64,000 bases of DNA, taken from the NCBI GenBank assembly GCA_002256115.1, contig NKIK01000005.1, positions 85,613 to 149,612 on the forward strand, read 5' to 3'. Positions 27,407 to 37,778 of this stretch are shown in pieces; within the stretch, counting starts at the first letter, position 1, and each line of letters begins with the position of its first letter. The position numbers were made by a program, and so were the translations under genes. A model generated the notes under the pieces. The model saw only the letters and a program-made list of their open reading frames with translations. It made no database searches and was not told the origin of the DNA. This stretch comes from Burkholderiales bacterium PBB3. GTDB lineage: Bacteria; Pseudomonadota; Gammaproteobacteria; Burkholderiales; Burkholderiaceae_C.

Positions 27407-27433
27407 GGCGTCAAATTGACCGCCGCGATTGGG

Positions 27434-27439
27434 TACAAT
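27434..27439 (+). promoter_or_regulatory. -10 box of the SRP RNA gene
   Basis: TACAAT lies six bases before the predicted 5' end of the 4.5S RNA. No good -35 at 17 bp; TTGACC at 27416 is only 12 bp away. Confidence 0.55.
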
Positions 27440-27444
27440 CCGCA

Positions 27445-27542
27445 GTGACGGGCCTTCCCGCATAGTAAAGCGGCCAACCGGGTCAGGTGGGGAACCAAGC
27501 AGCCCTAACTGTGGAGCTAGTGCCGGGGTCAAGGCTCGTCAC
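27445..27542 (+). ncRNA. ffs: Signal recognition particle 4.5S RNA
   Basis: Small bacterial SRP RNA, the scaffold for Ffh that targets membrane proteins. The conserved apical motif GGGTCAGGTGGGGAACCAAG then CAGCCC is at 27479-27504. The ends pair over 12 bp: GTGACGGGCCTT with AAGGCTCGTCAC. About 98 nt, normal for the short form. A pyrimidine-rich tail follows (CCCCCCTTCTTTTCTTTC). Confidence 0.93.
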
Positions 27543-27562
27543 CCCCCCTTCTTTTCTTTCAG

Positions 27563-27823
27563 ATGTCTACGCCATCGTCTCCCCCACCAGCAGGCCAGCC
27601 ACGCAACCCTTTGCATGGCAAAACTTTGCAGTCGATTGTGGAAGAGCTGGAAGCCTATTACGGCTGGGCCGCGCTGGCCGAACAAATCCCCATTCGCTGT
27701 TTTACGCTAGACCCCAGTGTCAATTCCAGCCTGAAGTTTTTGCGCAAAACCCCCTGGGCACGTGAGAAGGTGGAGAGCCTTTACCTCTTCATGCTGCGCG
27801 AGATGCGCCGCAACGCCAGCTAA
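27563..27823 (+). CDS. DUF2132 (VF530-type) small DNA-binding-like protein
   Basis: An 86-residue protein with the family core [20 protein letters not shown], then [32 protein letters not shown]. This matches PF09905/VF530, a small helical fold thought to bind DNA; function not established. Starts 20 bp after the SRP RNA. Confidence 0.9.
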   Translation: MSTPSSPPPAGQPRNPLHGKTLQSIVEELEAYYGWAALAEQIPIRCFTLDPSVNSSLKFLRKTPWAREKVESLYLFMLREMRRNAS

Positions 27824-27880
27824 ACGCAGGGCGATTCCTGGCGCTTTTGGAGCAAATCCCTGGCAGGTGACGGCAGCTAT

Positions 27881-27940
27881 TTGCTATCAATAAAGTAGCT
27901 TCTCCCGCACTATCCACGGCCTGAACGGCAGATTTGGCAC
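27881..27940. repeat. 57-bp interspersed repeat, copy 6 (intergenic)
   Basis: TTGCTATCAATAAAGTAGCT, TCTCCCGCACTATCC, ACGGCCTGAACGGCAGATTT. Between the DUF2132 gene and the flavoprotein gene, convergent to both. The opposite-strand frame QAVDSAGEATLLIA is open. Confidence 0.92.
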
Positions 27941-27978
27941 CTAAGCGGTTATGCGGTAAAGCGGTAAAGCGGTAGGTT

Positions 27979-29322
27979 CTACGACTTTTCCTGGTAGCGC
28001 AACACGCCCTGTGCCGCCCTATGGCCACTGGCAAAGCAGGCCTGCAGCAAATAGCCGCCCGTGGGAGCTTCCCAGTCCAGCATCTCACCGGCACAAAACA
28101 CGCCCGGCAGTTGCTCCAGCATCAGGTCGGGGGTTAGCACCTCAAATAACACACCTCCGGCACTGCTGATGGCCTCGTCCAGTGGGCGGGCTGCGGCCAA
28201 ACGGAGTGGCAGGCTTTTGATGGCAGCGGCCAGCTTGGGGCCGTCCAAAAAATCTTCCTTAGGTAGCAATTCGTGCAGTAAGGCAGATTTGATGCCGTCC
28301 AGATTCAGGCGGCTTTTTAAGTGGCTGGACAGCGAGCGCGAGCCGCGCGGGTGCTGCACCTCAGCCAGCACGCGCTCGGCCGACATATCGGGTAACAAAT
28401 CGAGTTGCAAAGTGGCGTGCCCTGTGCGGATGATTTCATCGCGTAGCAGGCTAGAGGCGGCATACACCAGGCTGCCCTCGATGCCACCCGCGGTAGCCAC
28501 AAACTCACCTTTGCGGCTGAATGACACGCCCTGGGTGTTGGTGAATGAAATGGCCACCGACTTGAAGGCTTGGCCTGCAAAGCGGCTGGCAAAAAACGCG
28601 GTCCAGCCTGGCTCCACATCAAAACCACAGTTGGAAGGCAACAGCGGAGCCACGGCAACACCCTGTTGCGCCAGCAGCGGCACCCACGCGCCGTTCGAAC
28701 CCAGACGCGCCCAACTGCCACCGCCCAGCGCCAATACGACCGCACTGGCTAGCACTTCGGTCGGCCCCTGCGGGGTGTCAAAGCACAGCCGGTGGTTACC
28801 GTCCGCCTGGCGCGCCGAGCCGCCCCCAGCCCACCCTGTCCAGCGGTGGCGCATATGAAAGCGCACGCCAGCGCCCGTGCTGGGGTGGCGCAGGCTTTGT
28901 AGCCAGGCGCGCAAGAGCGGCGCGGATTTCATGTCCGTCGGGAAAATGCGGCCCGATGAGCCCACAAAGGTCTCCACCCCCAGGCTCTGCGCCCAGGCGC
29001 GCAAGTCATCGGGGCTGAAGCTTTGTAACAGCGACTCAATGGCCGTGCGTCGCGCGCCGTAGCGGCCCGCAAACCGGTCTGCAGCTTCCGAGTGCGTCAA
29101 ATTCAGCCCACCTTTGCCCGCCAATAGGAACTTGCGCCCGACCGAAGGCATGGCATCAAAAACATGCACCGCCTGGCCTGCGCGGGCCAGCACTTGGGCG
29201 GCCATCAGACCGGCGGGGCCCGCGCCAATCACCGCGATCACCGGCAAAGCCGCAGGGGCGAGGGCAGACGCATCAGATGCGTCCGGCGTTGCGGCAGGGG
29301 TCGTTGGCAGCTTGGTATTCAT
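27979..29322 (-). CDS. NAD(P)/FAD-dependent oxidoreductase, BaiN/HI0933 type (TIGR03862)
   Basis: A 447-residue flavoprotein of the HI0933-like family; physiological substrate unknown. N-terminal FAD dinucleotide site VIAVIGAGPAGLMAAQVLA, then VGRKFLLAGKGGLNLTHSE, the family signature. C-terminal FCAGEMLDWEAPTGGYLLQA closes the flavin site. The first 25 residues are Ala/Thr/Pro-rich. The start ATG overlaps the addA-like gene stop (ATGA), so the two are probably cotranscribed. Confidence 0.92.
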   Translation of the reverse strand: MNTKLPTTPAATPDASDASALAPAALPVIAVIGAGPAGLMAAQVLARAGQAVHVFDAMPSVGRKFLLAGKGGLNLTHSEAADRFAGRYGARRTAIESLLQSFSPDDLRAWAQSLGVETFVGSSGRIFPTDMKSAPLLRAWLQSLRHPSTGAGVRFHMRHRWTGWAGGGSARQADGNHRLCFDTPQGPTEVLASAVVLALGGGSWARLGSNGAWVPLLAQQGVAVAPLLPSNCGFDVEPGWTAFFASRFAGQAFKSVAISFTNTQGVSFSRKGEFVATAGGIEGSLVYAASSLLRDEIIRTGHATLQLDLLPDMSAERVLAEVQHPRGSRSLSSHLKSRLNLDGIKSALLHELLPKEDFLDGPKLAAAIKSLPLRLAAARPLDEAISSAGGVLFEVLTPDLMLEQLPGVFCAGEMLDWEAPTGGYLLQACFASGHRAAQGVLRYQEKS

Positions 29323-32300
29323 TCGTTCATCAATTCAAAGAGTTGGCCCTGGGGCGTTAAAAAGGCAGCGCGGACCCGAGATGCGGGATACAGATGGGCC
29401 ACTGCGAGCCGGTATTGGGCTAGTTGGGCGCACAAATCAGGCTCGGCCAGCGGCCGCGCATTGGACTTGAAATCCAGCACCCACCATTCGGAGGTGGCCT
29501 GGTGTTGTACCAGACGGTCTATTCTCAGCAAGCGCCCCTGCCAATTCAGCGGTACTTCATTGGCGTGCCAGGCCAGTTGGTTCAGATCCCAGACCCAGGC
29601 CCCCTGCCCTGCGGCAATGCCCGTGGCAGCCTGCACGGCCTGTGCCAATTGGGCGGGCTCCAGCGCAAACTGCGTGGCCAACTGGGCGCGCTGCAGTGCA
29701 GACCAGCCCCCAAAACCCACGAACCCGGCCTGGGGCACCACCCACTCCAAAAGCCGGTGCATGGCCTGGCCGATGCGGGATTCTGGTGTTTCGGGCTTTG
29801 CTACTAATTTAGGAGCTGCTCCCGCACTATCCACGGGCTGAAGTGCCAATTGGGGCAATGAAAGTAACTGAAAAATGGCCTCTGGGGTATCTTTCTCACC
29901 GGGGGAAGCACCCGCCGTGACCGAATCATCAGAGGCCAAAGCATCCGCCCAGGGCGCATCCTGCAAGGCAGGCTCCAGGCGCTGCCACCAGCTGGCCTCA
30001 GCCCCGCTGTGCGGCTCCATGCTGGAAACCACCAACGTGGTTTGGGTTCGGGTCAGGGCCACATACAGGCCATTGAGTTCTTCGCGCTGACGCGCCGCCA
30101 GCTCTTGCGCCAAAGCAGGCCCCAAGCAGGCACTGGGGCGCGATTCGCTGGCCACAAATGCAAAGCGCTGCGGATAGGCGGCTTCACCCGGCCACTGCAC
30201 CAGCACGCCCATGGTCTCGGGTTTGGGCGCTTCGCCATCGGTATCCAGCAGCAGCACCAAGGGGGCTTCCAGGCCCTTGGCCCCGTGCACGGTGAGCAGG
30301 CGCACCGCCTGGGTCTCGGCCCGCACCGGGGCCGCGATGCCGCCCGCACGCAGGGCCCGCACCAAGGTATAGGCGCTTAAGTAGCGCGCACCATCCACCT
30401 GCAGCGCCGCACTCAGCACAGCCTGTAAATTGGCCACCACCGCCGCACGCCGCGGGGCTGGCGCTTGCACGGCAAACTTGGCCAACACATCGCCCTGCTG
30501 GTAGATGGCACTTAAGGCATCGTGGGGTGGCAAGTCGCGCAAGCACACGCGCCACTGCGCCAGGGTTTGCGCCGCCTGCGTCAAAGCGGGGCTCAACTGC
30601 GGGGTGTTTTGCAGTACGGCGTACCAGCTCGGTGCTGGGGTCTTTTTTTGCACGCCCGGCTCGGTTGAGCCGCCCCCTTGCTCATGTGCCCGTTCCCTGT
30701 GCGCTCGCACCGCCAGCGCCAAAGCCACCAAGTCATCGTCTTGCACCGAAAACAACGGTGATTTCAAAGCCCGCGCCAATGACAGGTCATGCGTCGCGGA
30801 CACCAGCACGTCGAGCAAGGCCACCACATCCTGAACTTCGGGGCAGTCCATCAAATCGGCTTTTTCTGGCTGCTGGGCGGCAATGCCCAGCGCCGCCAGC
30901 TCGGCCTGCATCAGTCCCAGGCGCTCGCGCTTGCGGGCCAGGACCATGATGTCTTGGGGTACCAGCGTGGCGCCCGGCGCACGCAGTTGTTGCATTAGCC
31001 AGCGGGCGGCCTGTTGACACTCCAATGCCTTACGGGTTTCCTCGGGCTCGCGCCGGGGCGTGGTGAGTGAATTGCGCCAGCCCACGGGCTCAGAGTCATT
31101 CGAAGCATCGTCTTGGGCGGCAGCGCGCTCCCGCAACAAGCGCGGGAGTTTGAAGCACTGCCCAGCCTGGCGCGACTCGGTGGTGTGGGCGCGGTAGCCG
31201 TCAAATTGGCCCGCAGCCTGCGCACTGAGCATGACGGTATTGACCAGGTCGACCACCACGGGTGCATTGCGCCGGGTGTGGTCGCAGCTCAGCAAGTCGC
31301 CGCCCAAACCCTCGGCCACAAAGGCCTTGGCGGCCTGGAACACCTGCGGCTCTGCACGGCGGAAGCGGTAAATGCTTTGCTTAGGGTCGCCCACAATGAA
31401 AACGCTGGGGGCCTGCCCGGCACCGGTATAGCCATCCAGCCAGGCACGCAGGGTCTGCCACTGCAGGGGGTTGGTGTCTTGAAATTCGTCAATCAGCAAG
31501 TGGCGCACCTGCGCATCCAGCCGCTCTTGCACCCAGCCACTGAGCACGGTGTCGGACATCAGCGTCAGCGCCGCGCGCTCCAGGTCGCCCATGTCGATCC
31601 AGCCGCGCTCGCGCTTGAGAGCGGCAAAGTCTTCCACCAGCCCCCGCGCCAAGCGCGCCAGGCGCTGGTGGTGCAGCCAAGCCTGGTGCTGGTGTTCCGC
31701 AGCCGCCACGTCCATCACCAGGGCCTGGGCTTGCCGCACGACCTCAATCCCCACCAGCTTTTCACTGAGCTTGCGCGGCGTGCCTTTTTGCGTCAGCAAG
31801 GCCTCGGTGATGGCAGCAGGCTGCTGGTCGGTCAAACCACGCTCCAGCGCGCTGGCCGCCTGGGTACAAGTCACCAGCGTGCTGGCACCCAAAAGCTTGG
31901 CGGCCTGCCACAGCAGCGTTTGCGGCCCGTCGGCTTGCAGGCGCAGTGCGGGTTCCGCCAGGTCGGCGAAGTCAGGGTACTGCAGCGCAAAAGGCTCTAC
32001 CGATGCGTCGACCACGCCCTGCGCATCGGCCAGCGCAAACTCCACCCGCTTACCCAATGCAGCTTCCAGCGCTTTATGCGTCTGGTGGCGGCCGTGGGTG
32101 GCTACCGCCTGCAGGTAGTCGGCCTTGGCCGCTGGGTCTTGGGCCACGCGGCTCTGAAATCTGCGCCACACCAGGGGCACGGCGCGGGCATCGTTCTCAA
32201 GCAGCTCGTATTGCGTGGGCAGCCCCAAGTCTTGCAACACCGCCATGGGCGCACTGCGCAATAGCGCGGCAAACCAGCTGTGAAAGGTGCGAATCTGCAC

Positions 32301-32678
32301 CGGCCTGCCGCCTTGTAGTAGCTGCAAGTGCAAGCCCCGCAGCGCGGCGATGTCGGCGGCAGTGGGTTCGGTTTTAAAGCCCCGGTCTAGCAGCTCTTGG
32401 CGCAACTGCGCATCGGTAGCATATGCAAATTGCAGCAGCCAATGTTGCAGGCGCTGACGCATTTCTCCGGCGGCTTTTTTGGTAAAGGTAATGGCCAAAA
32501 TTTCCTGCGGCTGGCTACCTGCCAGCAGGGCGCGCAGTATTCGCGAGACCAGCATCCAGGTCTTGCCCGCACCGGCGCAGGCCTCCACCGCCACACTGCG
32601 CTGCGGGTCGCAGGCCACGGCGTAAAAATGCCTGCGCTCTACCAGTTGGCCGTTGTGTTCGTAGGCTGCCAGGTTCAT
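29319..32678 (-). CDS. AddA-like UvrD helicase/nuclease
   Basis: Predicted ATP-dependent exonuclease/helicase subunit for end resection and recombinational repair. 1119 residues. Walker A EACAGAGKTWMLVSR, ILAITFTKKAAGEMR (motif Ia), HLLIDEFQDTNPLQWQTLR (motif II), FIVGDPKQSIYRFRRAEPQ (motif III), LTVHGAKGLEAPLV (motif V) and LYVALTRTQTTLVV (motif VI). A C-terminal PD-(D/E)XK nuclease shows RIDRLVQHQA..WWVLDFKSN. ATG at 32678 is used; the upstream extension runs through a palindromic repeat. An in-frame 57-bp repeat lies at residues about 940-960 (ALQPVDSAGAAPKLVA), before the nuclease domain. Confidence 0.9.
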   Translation of the reverse strand: MNLAAYEHNGQLVERRHFYAVACDPQRSVAVEACAGAGKTWMLVSRILRALLAGSQPQEILAITFTKKAAGEMRQRLQHWLLQFAYATDAQLRQELLDRGFKTEPTAADIAALRGLHLQLLQGGRPVQIRTFHSWFAALLRSAPMAVLQDLGLPTQYELLENDARAVPLVWRRFQSRVAQDPAAKADYLQAVATHGRHQTHKALEAALGKRVEFALADAQGVVDASVEPFALQYPDFADLAEPALRLQADGPQTLLWQAAKLLGASTLVTCTQAASALERGLTDQQPAAITEALLTQKGTPRKLSEKLVGIEVVRQAQALVMDVAAAEHQHQAWLHHQRLARLARGLVEDFAALKRERGWIDMGDLERAALTLMSDTVLSGWVQERLDAQVRHLLIDEFQDTNPLQWQTLRAWLDGYTGAGQAPSVFIVGDPKQSIYRFRRAEPQVFQAAKAFVAEGLGGDLLSCDHTRRNAPVVVDLVNTVMLSAQAAGQFDGYRAHTTESRQAGQCFKLPRLLRERAAAQDDASNDSEPVGWRNSLTTPRREPEETRKALECQQAARWLMQQLRAPGATLVPQDIMVLARKRERLGLMQAELAALGIAAQQPEKADLMDCPEVQDVVALLDVLVSATHDLSLARALKSPLFSVQDDDLVALALAVRAHRERAHEQGGGSTEPGVQKKTPAPSWYAVLQNTPQLSPALTQAAQTLAQWRVCLRDLPPHDALSAIYQQGDVLAKFAVQAPAPRRAAVVANLQAVLSAALQVDGARYLSAYTLVRALRAGGIAAPVRAETQAVRLLTVHGAKGLEAPLVLLLDTDGEAPKPETMGVLVQWPGEAAYPQRFAFVASESRPSACLGPALAQELAARQREELNGLYVALTRTQTTLVVSSMEPHSGAEASWWQRLEPALQDAPWADALASDDSVTAGASPGEKDTPEAIFQLLSLPQLALQPVDSAGAAPKLVAKPETPESRIGQAMHRLLEWVVPQAGFVGFGGWSALQRAQLATQFALEPAQLAQAVQAATGIAAGQGAWVWDLNQLAWHANEVPLNWQGRLLRIDRLVQHQATSEWWVLDFKSNARPLAEPDLCAQLAQYRLAVAHLYPASRVRAAFLTPQGQLFELMNE
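29799..29856. repeat. 57-bp interspersed repeat, copy 7 (inside the addA-like gene)
   Basis: TGCTACTAATTTAGGAGCTG, CTCCCGCACTATCC, ACGGGCTGAAGTGCCAATT. On the coding strand it reads in frame LALQPVDSAGAAPKLVAK, in the linker ahead of the C-terminal nuclease domain. Confidence 0.92.
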
Positions 32679-32716
32679 AGTGTCATAGTGTTTTTTCGCC
32701 GGGCCGTCCCAAGAAA

Positions 32717-32739
32717 AAATGCGGCCCCCTCGGGGGGCA
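32717..32739 (-). terminator. GC-rich palindromic repeat acting as possible terminator between addB and addA
   Basis: On the minus strand GCCCCCCGAGGGGGCC is followed by GCATTTTTT. It lies in the 96-bp gap between the addB-like stop and the addA-like start and has the same CCCCCTCGGGGGG core as the element in the FemAB-like gene. The plus-strand sequence to its right continues with CGACCGTGGGGGCTTTT. Confidence 0.55.
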
Positions 32740-32774
32740 GGGAGCCACATGCAATGGGCGACCGTGGGGGCTTT

Positions 32775-35444
32775 TCATACCCAGAAATCCTTGCGGCATA
32801 AACCGCGCGCGTCGCAAAAATCACAGGCCACGCCCTCGCCCAAAGCCGGCAGGGCTGCGCCACCGGCAATCGCCGCCACATCGGCCATCAGGCCCTCAAT
32901 CAGCGCATCGCGGGCATCCACCAATTCCATCTGTTCACAGCCTTTCGTACCGTCTTTTTCACCCACATTGACATACATGCCCCGCACCGTGTCGTGAGGC
33001 AGCAAGGCGGCATAAAACGCCATTTGGGTGTCTTCCAAAGGCTCTTTCACGCGGGCGCGGGTTTTGGCCAGAGGTTCGGTTTTGTAGTCCACCACCAGCA
33101 CCTGCCCATCGGCCAGGGTATCGGTGCGGTCAATGCGACCCACCAGTTGCAAACTCCCCAGCCGCTGGGTGTGGCTTGTTTCGGCGGACGTAAAGCGGGC
33201 CGATCTCGCGTCATGCTCTTGCATCCATCGCAGGTAGCCTTCGCGCACGGCAGGCCAGCTGGCGGCAAACGGCAAAAACTCGCCTTCCGCCAGTGCCATT
33301 TCCGCGCTGACCGCCTGGCTGGTGGCCTCCAGCAAAGCGCGTTGCTGCGCCAAGCCGTCTACCGGGCTGGTCGCCAAGCGCTGATGGAAACGACTCAGCA
33401 CCTCGTGCAGCCAGACGCCGAAGTCGCGTTTGTCCAACTCGCTGTCCAGTTCATCCGCCTCGCGCAGGCCGAGTTGCCGCAGTGCAAAAAATCGATACGG
33501 GCATTGGCGTAAATCCTCGTAGGCACTGGCCGACCATTGGCGCAGCGGCAGGGCATTGCCCACTGGCAGCGGTCGTGCCAAAGGGGCAGCCAGCAGAGTG
33601 CGTAGTTCACGCGGCTCAGGTGCCTGCTGCGGGTTGCCGCCCCACTGCAGCAATTGCACCAGCACGCTGGGCATCAGGCTCTCGCCCGCGTCATCGCTGG
33701 TGCGCCACACCACATCCACCACGGGGGTTTGCAAGGCATGCATCCAGGCGGCGCGAAAAGCCGCCTCTAGCGTGGCCCGAGAGGGCAAACCCAAAGCCGC
33801 ACGCTGCGCCGCAGTCCAGGCACCAGGGGGCTCGGCAGAGGGGTTAAGCCGCACCTCATCGCAACCGGCCAAAACCACGGCAGCAAACGGCCGCCCAAGC
33901 ATCTGACTCATGGGAAGGATGACCACCTGTTCTTGCGCGGGGTAGTCCGGCTGGTAGCTGGCCGCCTCCAGCACCTGATTGACCCAGTGGGTGAAAGCAG
34001 CCAGGTCAAGTTTCCGCCCGGCCCCGGATGCCTGCGCCAGGGCTTCACCCTCAGAATTGTCGTCCTGCACATCCGGCTGCAAACGCAACACCGCCAGAAC
34101 TTTGGCACCCGGGCCGTCCGCCACCAGAGGCTCCCATTGGCCGCTGGTCTGCAAGCCCAGGCGCAATAGCGCTATCCAATCCAAGAGTGGCATAGAGGTT
34201 TTGCAGCTCTGCCGCCAAGCATCCACGCTTTGCACCACCGCTGCTGCGGCTTCATCGTCTTGCGTCAGCTTGCGCAAGGCGGGCTCGCGCCACTCGCGAA
34301 TGCCCGCCCGGCGCAGAATGACCTCTAGTGTGTCCGAACGATCCGCGTAGGCGGGAGCCTGCTTGAGCCAGTTCAGCACGCTGTCTGTGGATGCATTCCA
34401 AGTGCCCGCCTGTAGCAAGGCCATCAACTGCGCCGCCGCCGCGCTGGTGGACAGCTTCCAGCCGGTCTCATCCCGCATTTGCACCCCAAAACCGTCCAGC
34501 ACGCAGCGCACACGGCGGGTCAGGGCGCGGTCCGTAGACACCAGGGCCAAGGGGTAGCGGCCGACTTCGATATGGCGCAAGACGCAGGCTACGGTGCGTT
34601 GGGCTTCGTCCTCTCCATCCTGGCAAGCATGCAGCTTGGCCGGGCTGCTGTGCACCGCGCTAGGCACAGCCGCGTCCAGCGCGGGTGCCAGGTCCAGGCA
34701 GACCAAGCGTTCGCCCCACACTTGCTGCAGACCTTGCACCAAGGGTTCGGCCGTCAAACCTTGCATCACGATCAGCAGATCCACGTCCGCAAATGCATCG
34801 CCTAAAAACACATCACTGGCATAGCCTGACACCAGCACCCATTCGACGGCAATGCGCGCCAGCGCCGCTTCCATTTGCAAGGCGGGGGATTCCATGCCCA
34901 CCACGGCGTGTCGCCGCGCATCCTGGGCCCATGCATCCCGGTGCGCAGGTACGCAGGCGGCGGCCAAGGGTGCCAATTGGTAGGCGGACTGCACCAGCAG
35001 CCCAGCCAGAGACTCCTGCTGTGCGCCCAGCCCCGCCGCAGCCAGCAAGCTTTGGGCGGTCAGCAGATCCAAGGCCATGTCAAAGCGAATGTCCATGCTG
35101 TGCCAGGCACCGGGGGCCAGCGCGCTGCGCCAGTTCATGGTGGTCTCAAACCGTGGCACAAAGGAATCCGGGTACTGCTGCACCCACAAACGATTGACCA
35201 GGGGCAGCAATTGCGCATACGGCAAGAGCACCACAGCGCGCGCCGGGTGCGCGCCCGTGGCACGCAAGCAGCCCGCAATGCGCGCCAAAACACCGGTTTC
35301 GGGCTGCAACCACAGGGCCATTGCAGGGTGGCTGGCGGCGTAGGCAAACGCGGCCAAGTGGCCGACTGCGCCCGCATGGGGATCAGTTTTAACTATGTCG
35401 GCGATAGCCTCAGGGCTGGCAGGTTGGGGCTTGGTTTCTGTCAC
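32775..35444 (-). CDS. AddB-like PD-(D/E)XK nuclease family protein
   Basis: 889 residues. Matches the proteobacterial family annotated as probable DNA repair protein (TIGR03623-like) paired with AddA-like helicases. The C-terminal nuclease has [10 protein letters not shown] then VLVVDYKTE. An AddB-type 4Fe-4S clamp is visible: first cysteine in [10 protein letters not shown] and three more in [18 protein letters not shown] at 35444 is the likely start. Probably functions with the downstream helicase to process DNA ends. The gene is divergent from trxA. Confidence 0.87.
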   Translation of the reverse strand: MTETKPQPASPEAIADIVKTDPHAGAVGHLAAFAYAASHPAMALWLQPETGVLARIAGCLRATGAHPARAVVLLPYAQLLPLVNRLWVQQYPDSFVPRFETTMNWRSALAPGAWHSMDIRFDMALDLLTAQSLLAAAGLGAQQESLAGLLVQSAYQLAPLAAACVPAHRDAWAQDARRHAVVGMESPALQMEAALARIAVEWVLVSGYASDVFLGDAFADVDLLIVMQGLTAEPLVQGLQQVWGERLVCLDLAPALDAAVPSAVHSSPAKLHACQDGEDEAQRTVACVLRHIEVGRYPLALVSTDRALTRRVRCVLDGFGVQMRDETGWKLSTSAAAAQLMALLQAGTWNASTDSVLNWLKQAPAYADRSDTLEVILRRAGIREWREPALRKLTQDDEAAAAVVQSVDAWRQSCKTSMPLLDWIALLRLGLQTSGQWEPLVADGPGAKVLAVLRLQPDVQDDNSEGEALAQASGAGRKLDLAAFTHWVNQVLEAASYQPDYPAQEQVVILPMSQMLGRPFAAVVLAGCDEVRLNPSAEPPGAWTAAQRAALGLPSRATLEAAFRAAWMHALQTPVVDVVWRTSDDAGESLMPSVLVQLLQWGGNPQQAPEPRELRTLLAAPLARPLPVGNALPLRQWSASAYEDLRQCPYRFFALRQLGLREADELDSELDKRDFGVWLHEVLSRFHQRLATSPVDGLAQQRALLEATSQAVSAEMALAEGEFLPFAASWPAVREGYLRWMQEHDARSARFTSAETSHTQRLGSLQLVGRIDRTDTLADGQVLVVDYKTEPLAKTRARVKEPLEDTQMAFYAALLPHDTVRGMYVNVGEKDGTKGCEQMELVDARDALIEGLMADVAAIAGGAALPALGEGVACDFCDARGLCRKDFWV

Positions 35445-35489
35445 AATGCCGCAACTTTAGCGGTATCGCAAACTCTCAAAGGAAAAAAC

Positions 35490-35822
35490 ATGGCCAGCGC
35501 ACTCATTACACACGTCACCGATACTACTTTTGAAACTGCGGTGCTGCAGTCGGCGAACCCGGTTTTGGTCGACTACTGGGCTGAATGGTGCGGCCCTTGC
35601 AAAATGATCGCGCCCATTCTGGACGAGGTCTCTGCAGCCTACGAAGGCAAGCTCAATATCGTCAAAATGAATGTCGATGAGAACCGTGAAATTCCGGCCA
35701 AGTTCGGTATCCGCGGTATCCCCACGCTGATGCTGTTCCGTGATGGTCAATTGGCCGCTACCAAAGTAGGTGCCTTGAGCAAGTCGCAACTCATTGCCTT
35801 TATCGATCAGCAATTGGCCTGA
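35490..35822 (+). CDS. trxA: Thioredoxin 1
   Basis: A 110-residue thiol-disulfide carrier. Active site [15 protein letters not shown], buried-Lys/Asp region VDYWAEW, and cis-Pro [12 protein letters not shown] are all present. ATG at 35490 follows AAAGGAAAAAAC; the long open frame upstream overlaps the addB-like gene and is not coding. It precedes rho, a common proteobacterial order. Confidence 0.98.
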   Translation: MASALITHVTDTTFETAVLQSANPVLVDYWAEWCGPCKMIAPILDEVSAAYEGKLNIVKMNVDENREIPAKFGIRGIPTLMLFRDGQLAATKVGALSKSQLIAFIDQQLA

Positions 35823-35833
35823 TTTCGACCGCG

Positions 35834-35864
35834 TGACCGTGACACCGCTTCACGGTCATTTTTT
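35834..35864 (+). terminator. Rho-independent terminator between trxA and rho
   Basis: A 9-bp perfect stem TGACCGTGA / TCACGGTCA with a 7-nt loop and a T6 run. This separates trxA from rho. The 173 bp to the rho start then form a leader, with AT-rich ATAATAAAAACTG at about 35871. Confidence 0.9.
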
Positions 35865-36037
35865 CCTGTCATAATAAAAACTGTTCGCTGGCTTTCCCAA
35901 GTGCCGGTTCCATGATCCGGCCAAAGACGCCGGTCAAGAACACCGCAGCAAGTTACAAACGCGCTGCTCCCCCTTCCCCCTGACTTCTTCTTCATTCCGA
36001 TTCCTTTTCGGTCAATTCCCCCACCGGGACCATCTCC

Positions 36038-37300
36038 ATGCACTTAAACGAACTCAAAGCCCTGCACGTCTCCGAAGTCTTGAAGCAGGCGGAAGAACTT
36101 GAGATCGAAAACACCGGCCGCATGCGCAAGCAAGAGCTGATGTTTGCCATTATCAAAAAGCGTGCGCGTACCGGTGAGCAAATCATTGCCGACGGCGTGC
36201 TGGAAATTCTGCCCGATGGTTTTGGCTTCTTGCGCAGCCCGGACACCAGCTACACGGCCAGCACGGACGATATCTACATCAGCCCCAGCCAAGTGCGCCG
36301 CTTCAATCTGCACACGGGTGACATGATTGAAGGCGAAGTGCGTACGCCCAAAGACGGCGAGCGCTACTTTGCCCTGAATAAGCTGGATTCGGTCAACGGC
36401 GACTCACCTGAGAGCAATAAGCACAAGGTCATGTTTGAAAACTTGACACCGCTGTTCCCCAAGGTGCAGATGAAGCTGGAACAGGACATCAAGGGTGAAG
36501 AAAACATCACCGGCCGTGTCATCGACATCATTGCCCCCATCGGCAAGGGCCAGCGCGCACTGATCGTGGCACAGCCCAAGAGCGGCAAGACGGTGATGAT
36601 GCAGCACATTGCACACGCCATTTCGGCTAACTACCCCGATAGCTACCTGATGGTGCTACTGATCGATGAGCGCCCCGAAGAAGTGACCGAAATGCAGCGC
36701 ACCGTCAAGGGCGAGGTGATTGCCTCCACTTTTGACGAACCCGCCGCCCGCCACGTGCACGTAGCCGAAATGGTGATCGAGCGCGCCAAGCGTTTGGTTG
36801 AACTCAAAAAAGACGTGGTCATCCTGCTGGACTCGATCACCCGTCTGGCCCGCGCTTACAACAACGTCGTGCCCTCCTCCGGCAAGGTCTTGACCGGTGG
36901 TGTGGACTCCAACGCGCTGCAACGCCCCAAGCGCTTCCTGGGTGCGGCCCGCAATGTGGAAGAAGGCGGTTCGCTGACCATCATCGCGACGGCGCTGGTG
37001 GATACCGGCAGCCGTATGGACGAAGTGATCTTTGAAGAATTCAAGGGCACCGGCAACTCCGAAATCCACCTGGACCGCCGTTTGTACGAAAAACGCGTGT
37101 TCCCCTCCATCCAGCTCAACCGCAGCGGTACCCGCCGCGAAGAGTTGCTATTGCAACCCGAAATCCTGCAAAAGACCCGCATCCTGCGCCAGTTCCTCTA
37201 CAACATGGACGAGATCGAGTCCATGGAGATGGTTTTGAAGCAAATGCGCGCAACGAAGAACAACAGCGAGTTCTTTGACATGATGCGTCGGGGCGGGTAA
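36038..37300 (+). CDS. rho: Transcription termination factor Rho
   Basis: A 420-residue hexameric RNA helicase. N-terminal [20 protein letters not shown], cold-shock RNA-binding domain ([20 protein letters not shown]), Walker [16 protein letters not shown], Walker [19 protein letters not shown]-loop/R-loop [20 protein letters not shown] and [15 protein letters not shown]. Full-length, no insertion. The leader after trxA is long enough for autoregulation, but no specific signal can be named. Confidence 0.98.
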   Translation: MHLNELKALHVSEVLKQAEELEIENTGRMRKQELMFAIIKKRARTGEQIIADGVLEILPDGFGFLRSPDTSYTASTDDIYISPSQVRRFNLHTGDMIEGEVRTPKDGERYFALNKLDSVNGDSPESNKHKVMFENLTPLFPKVQMKLEQDIKGEENITGRVIDIIAPIGKGQRALIVAQPKSGKTVMMQHIAHAISANYPDSYLMVLLIDERPEEVTEMQRTVKGEVIASTFDEPAARHVHVAEMVIERAKRLVELKKDVVILLDSITRLARAYNNVVPSSGKVLTGGVDSNALQRPKRFLGAARNVEEGGSLTIIATALVDTGSRMDEVIFEEFKGTGNSEIHLDRRLYEKRVFPSIQLNRSGTRREELLLQPEILQKTRILRQFLYNMDEIESMEMVLKQMRATKNNSEFFDMMRRGG

Positions 37301-37325
37301 CTAGAAGCCCATCGGCAAAAAAGGC

Positions 37326-37331
37326 TATAAT
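37326..37331 (+). promoter_or_regulatory. Predicted -10 element of rpmE
   Basis: A perfect TATAAT in the 94-bp gap after rho, 64 bp before the rpmE start. The -35 position reads AGAAGC, so only the -10 is convincing. Confidence 0.5.
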
Positions 37332-37394
37332 CTTGGGTTTCGCGACAAGTACGCTGGATTGGCTGGCGCGGCTCTCGCAACTGATGGAGAAGAT

Positions 37395-37673
37395 ATGAAA
37401 GCAGGAATTCACCCCAATTACCGCGAAGTTTGCTTCCAGGACATGTCCAACGGATTCAAGTTCGTGACACGTTCTTGCGCTAACACCAAGGAAATGATCG
37501 ACATGGAGGACGGCCGCAAGCTGCCTTTGTACAAGCTGGACACCACCAGCGAGTCGCATCCTTTCTACACCGGTACACAAAAATCCGTGGACAACATGGG
37601 TGGCCGCGTGGAGCGCTTCCGCAACCGTTTCGGCAAGACTGCTGTCAAGACCGAAGCCGCACCAGCCGCATAA
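37395..37673 (+). CDS. rpmE2: 50S ribosomal protein L31, type B
   Basis: 92 residues: [50 protein letters not shown]. The CxxC zinc pair of type-A L31 is absent, so this is the zinc-independent type B common in this order. ATG at 37395 has GGAGAAGAT upstream. The C-terminal tail is Ala/Thr-rich. Confidence 0.96.
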   Translation: MKAGIHPNYREVCFQDMSNGFKFVTRSCANTKEMIDMEDGRKLPLYKLDTTSESHPFYTGTQKSVDNMGGRVERFRNRFGKTAVKTEAAPAA

Positions 37674-37677
37674 GCGG

Positions 37678-37699
37678 GGTTTCAGGTTCATACCTGAAA
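37678..37699 (+). other. Perfect hairpin just after rpmE
   Basis: GTTTCAGGT-TCAT-ACCTGAAAC, a 9-bp stem with a 4-nt loop, placed 4 bp after the stop and ahead of the terminator. Possible transcript-end protection or processing site. Confidence 0.5.
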
Positions 37700-37710
37700 C
37701 ACACCCAGAA

Positions 37711-37741
37711 GGCAGCCCGGATTTCGGAGCTGCCTTTTTTT
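37711..37741 (+). terminator. Rho-independent terminator after rpmE
   Basis: Stem GGCAGC / GCTGCC enclosing CCGGATTTCGGA, whose CCG/CGG can also pair, followed by a run of seven T. Confidence 0.88.
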
Positions 37742-37778
37742 CGCCCTTTTGATTTCGCTTTGTTGAATTTGCCAGCTT

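Noticed and set aside
27416..27439. TTGACC/TACAAT as a full promoter for the SRP RNA
   Set aside because: The spacer is only 12 bp; only the -10 is kept.
31113..32264. A 383-codon open frame opposite the addA-like gene
   Set aside because: Antisense shadow of the helicase domain; no domain or ribosome site.
34875..35489. Long N-terminal extension of trxA
   Set aside because: It overlaps the addB-like gene on the other strand, and thioredoxin has a perfect start and ribosome site at 35490.
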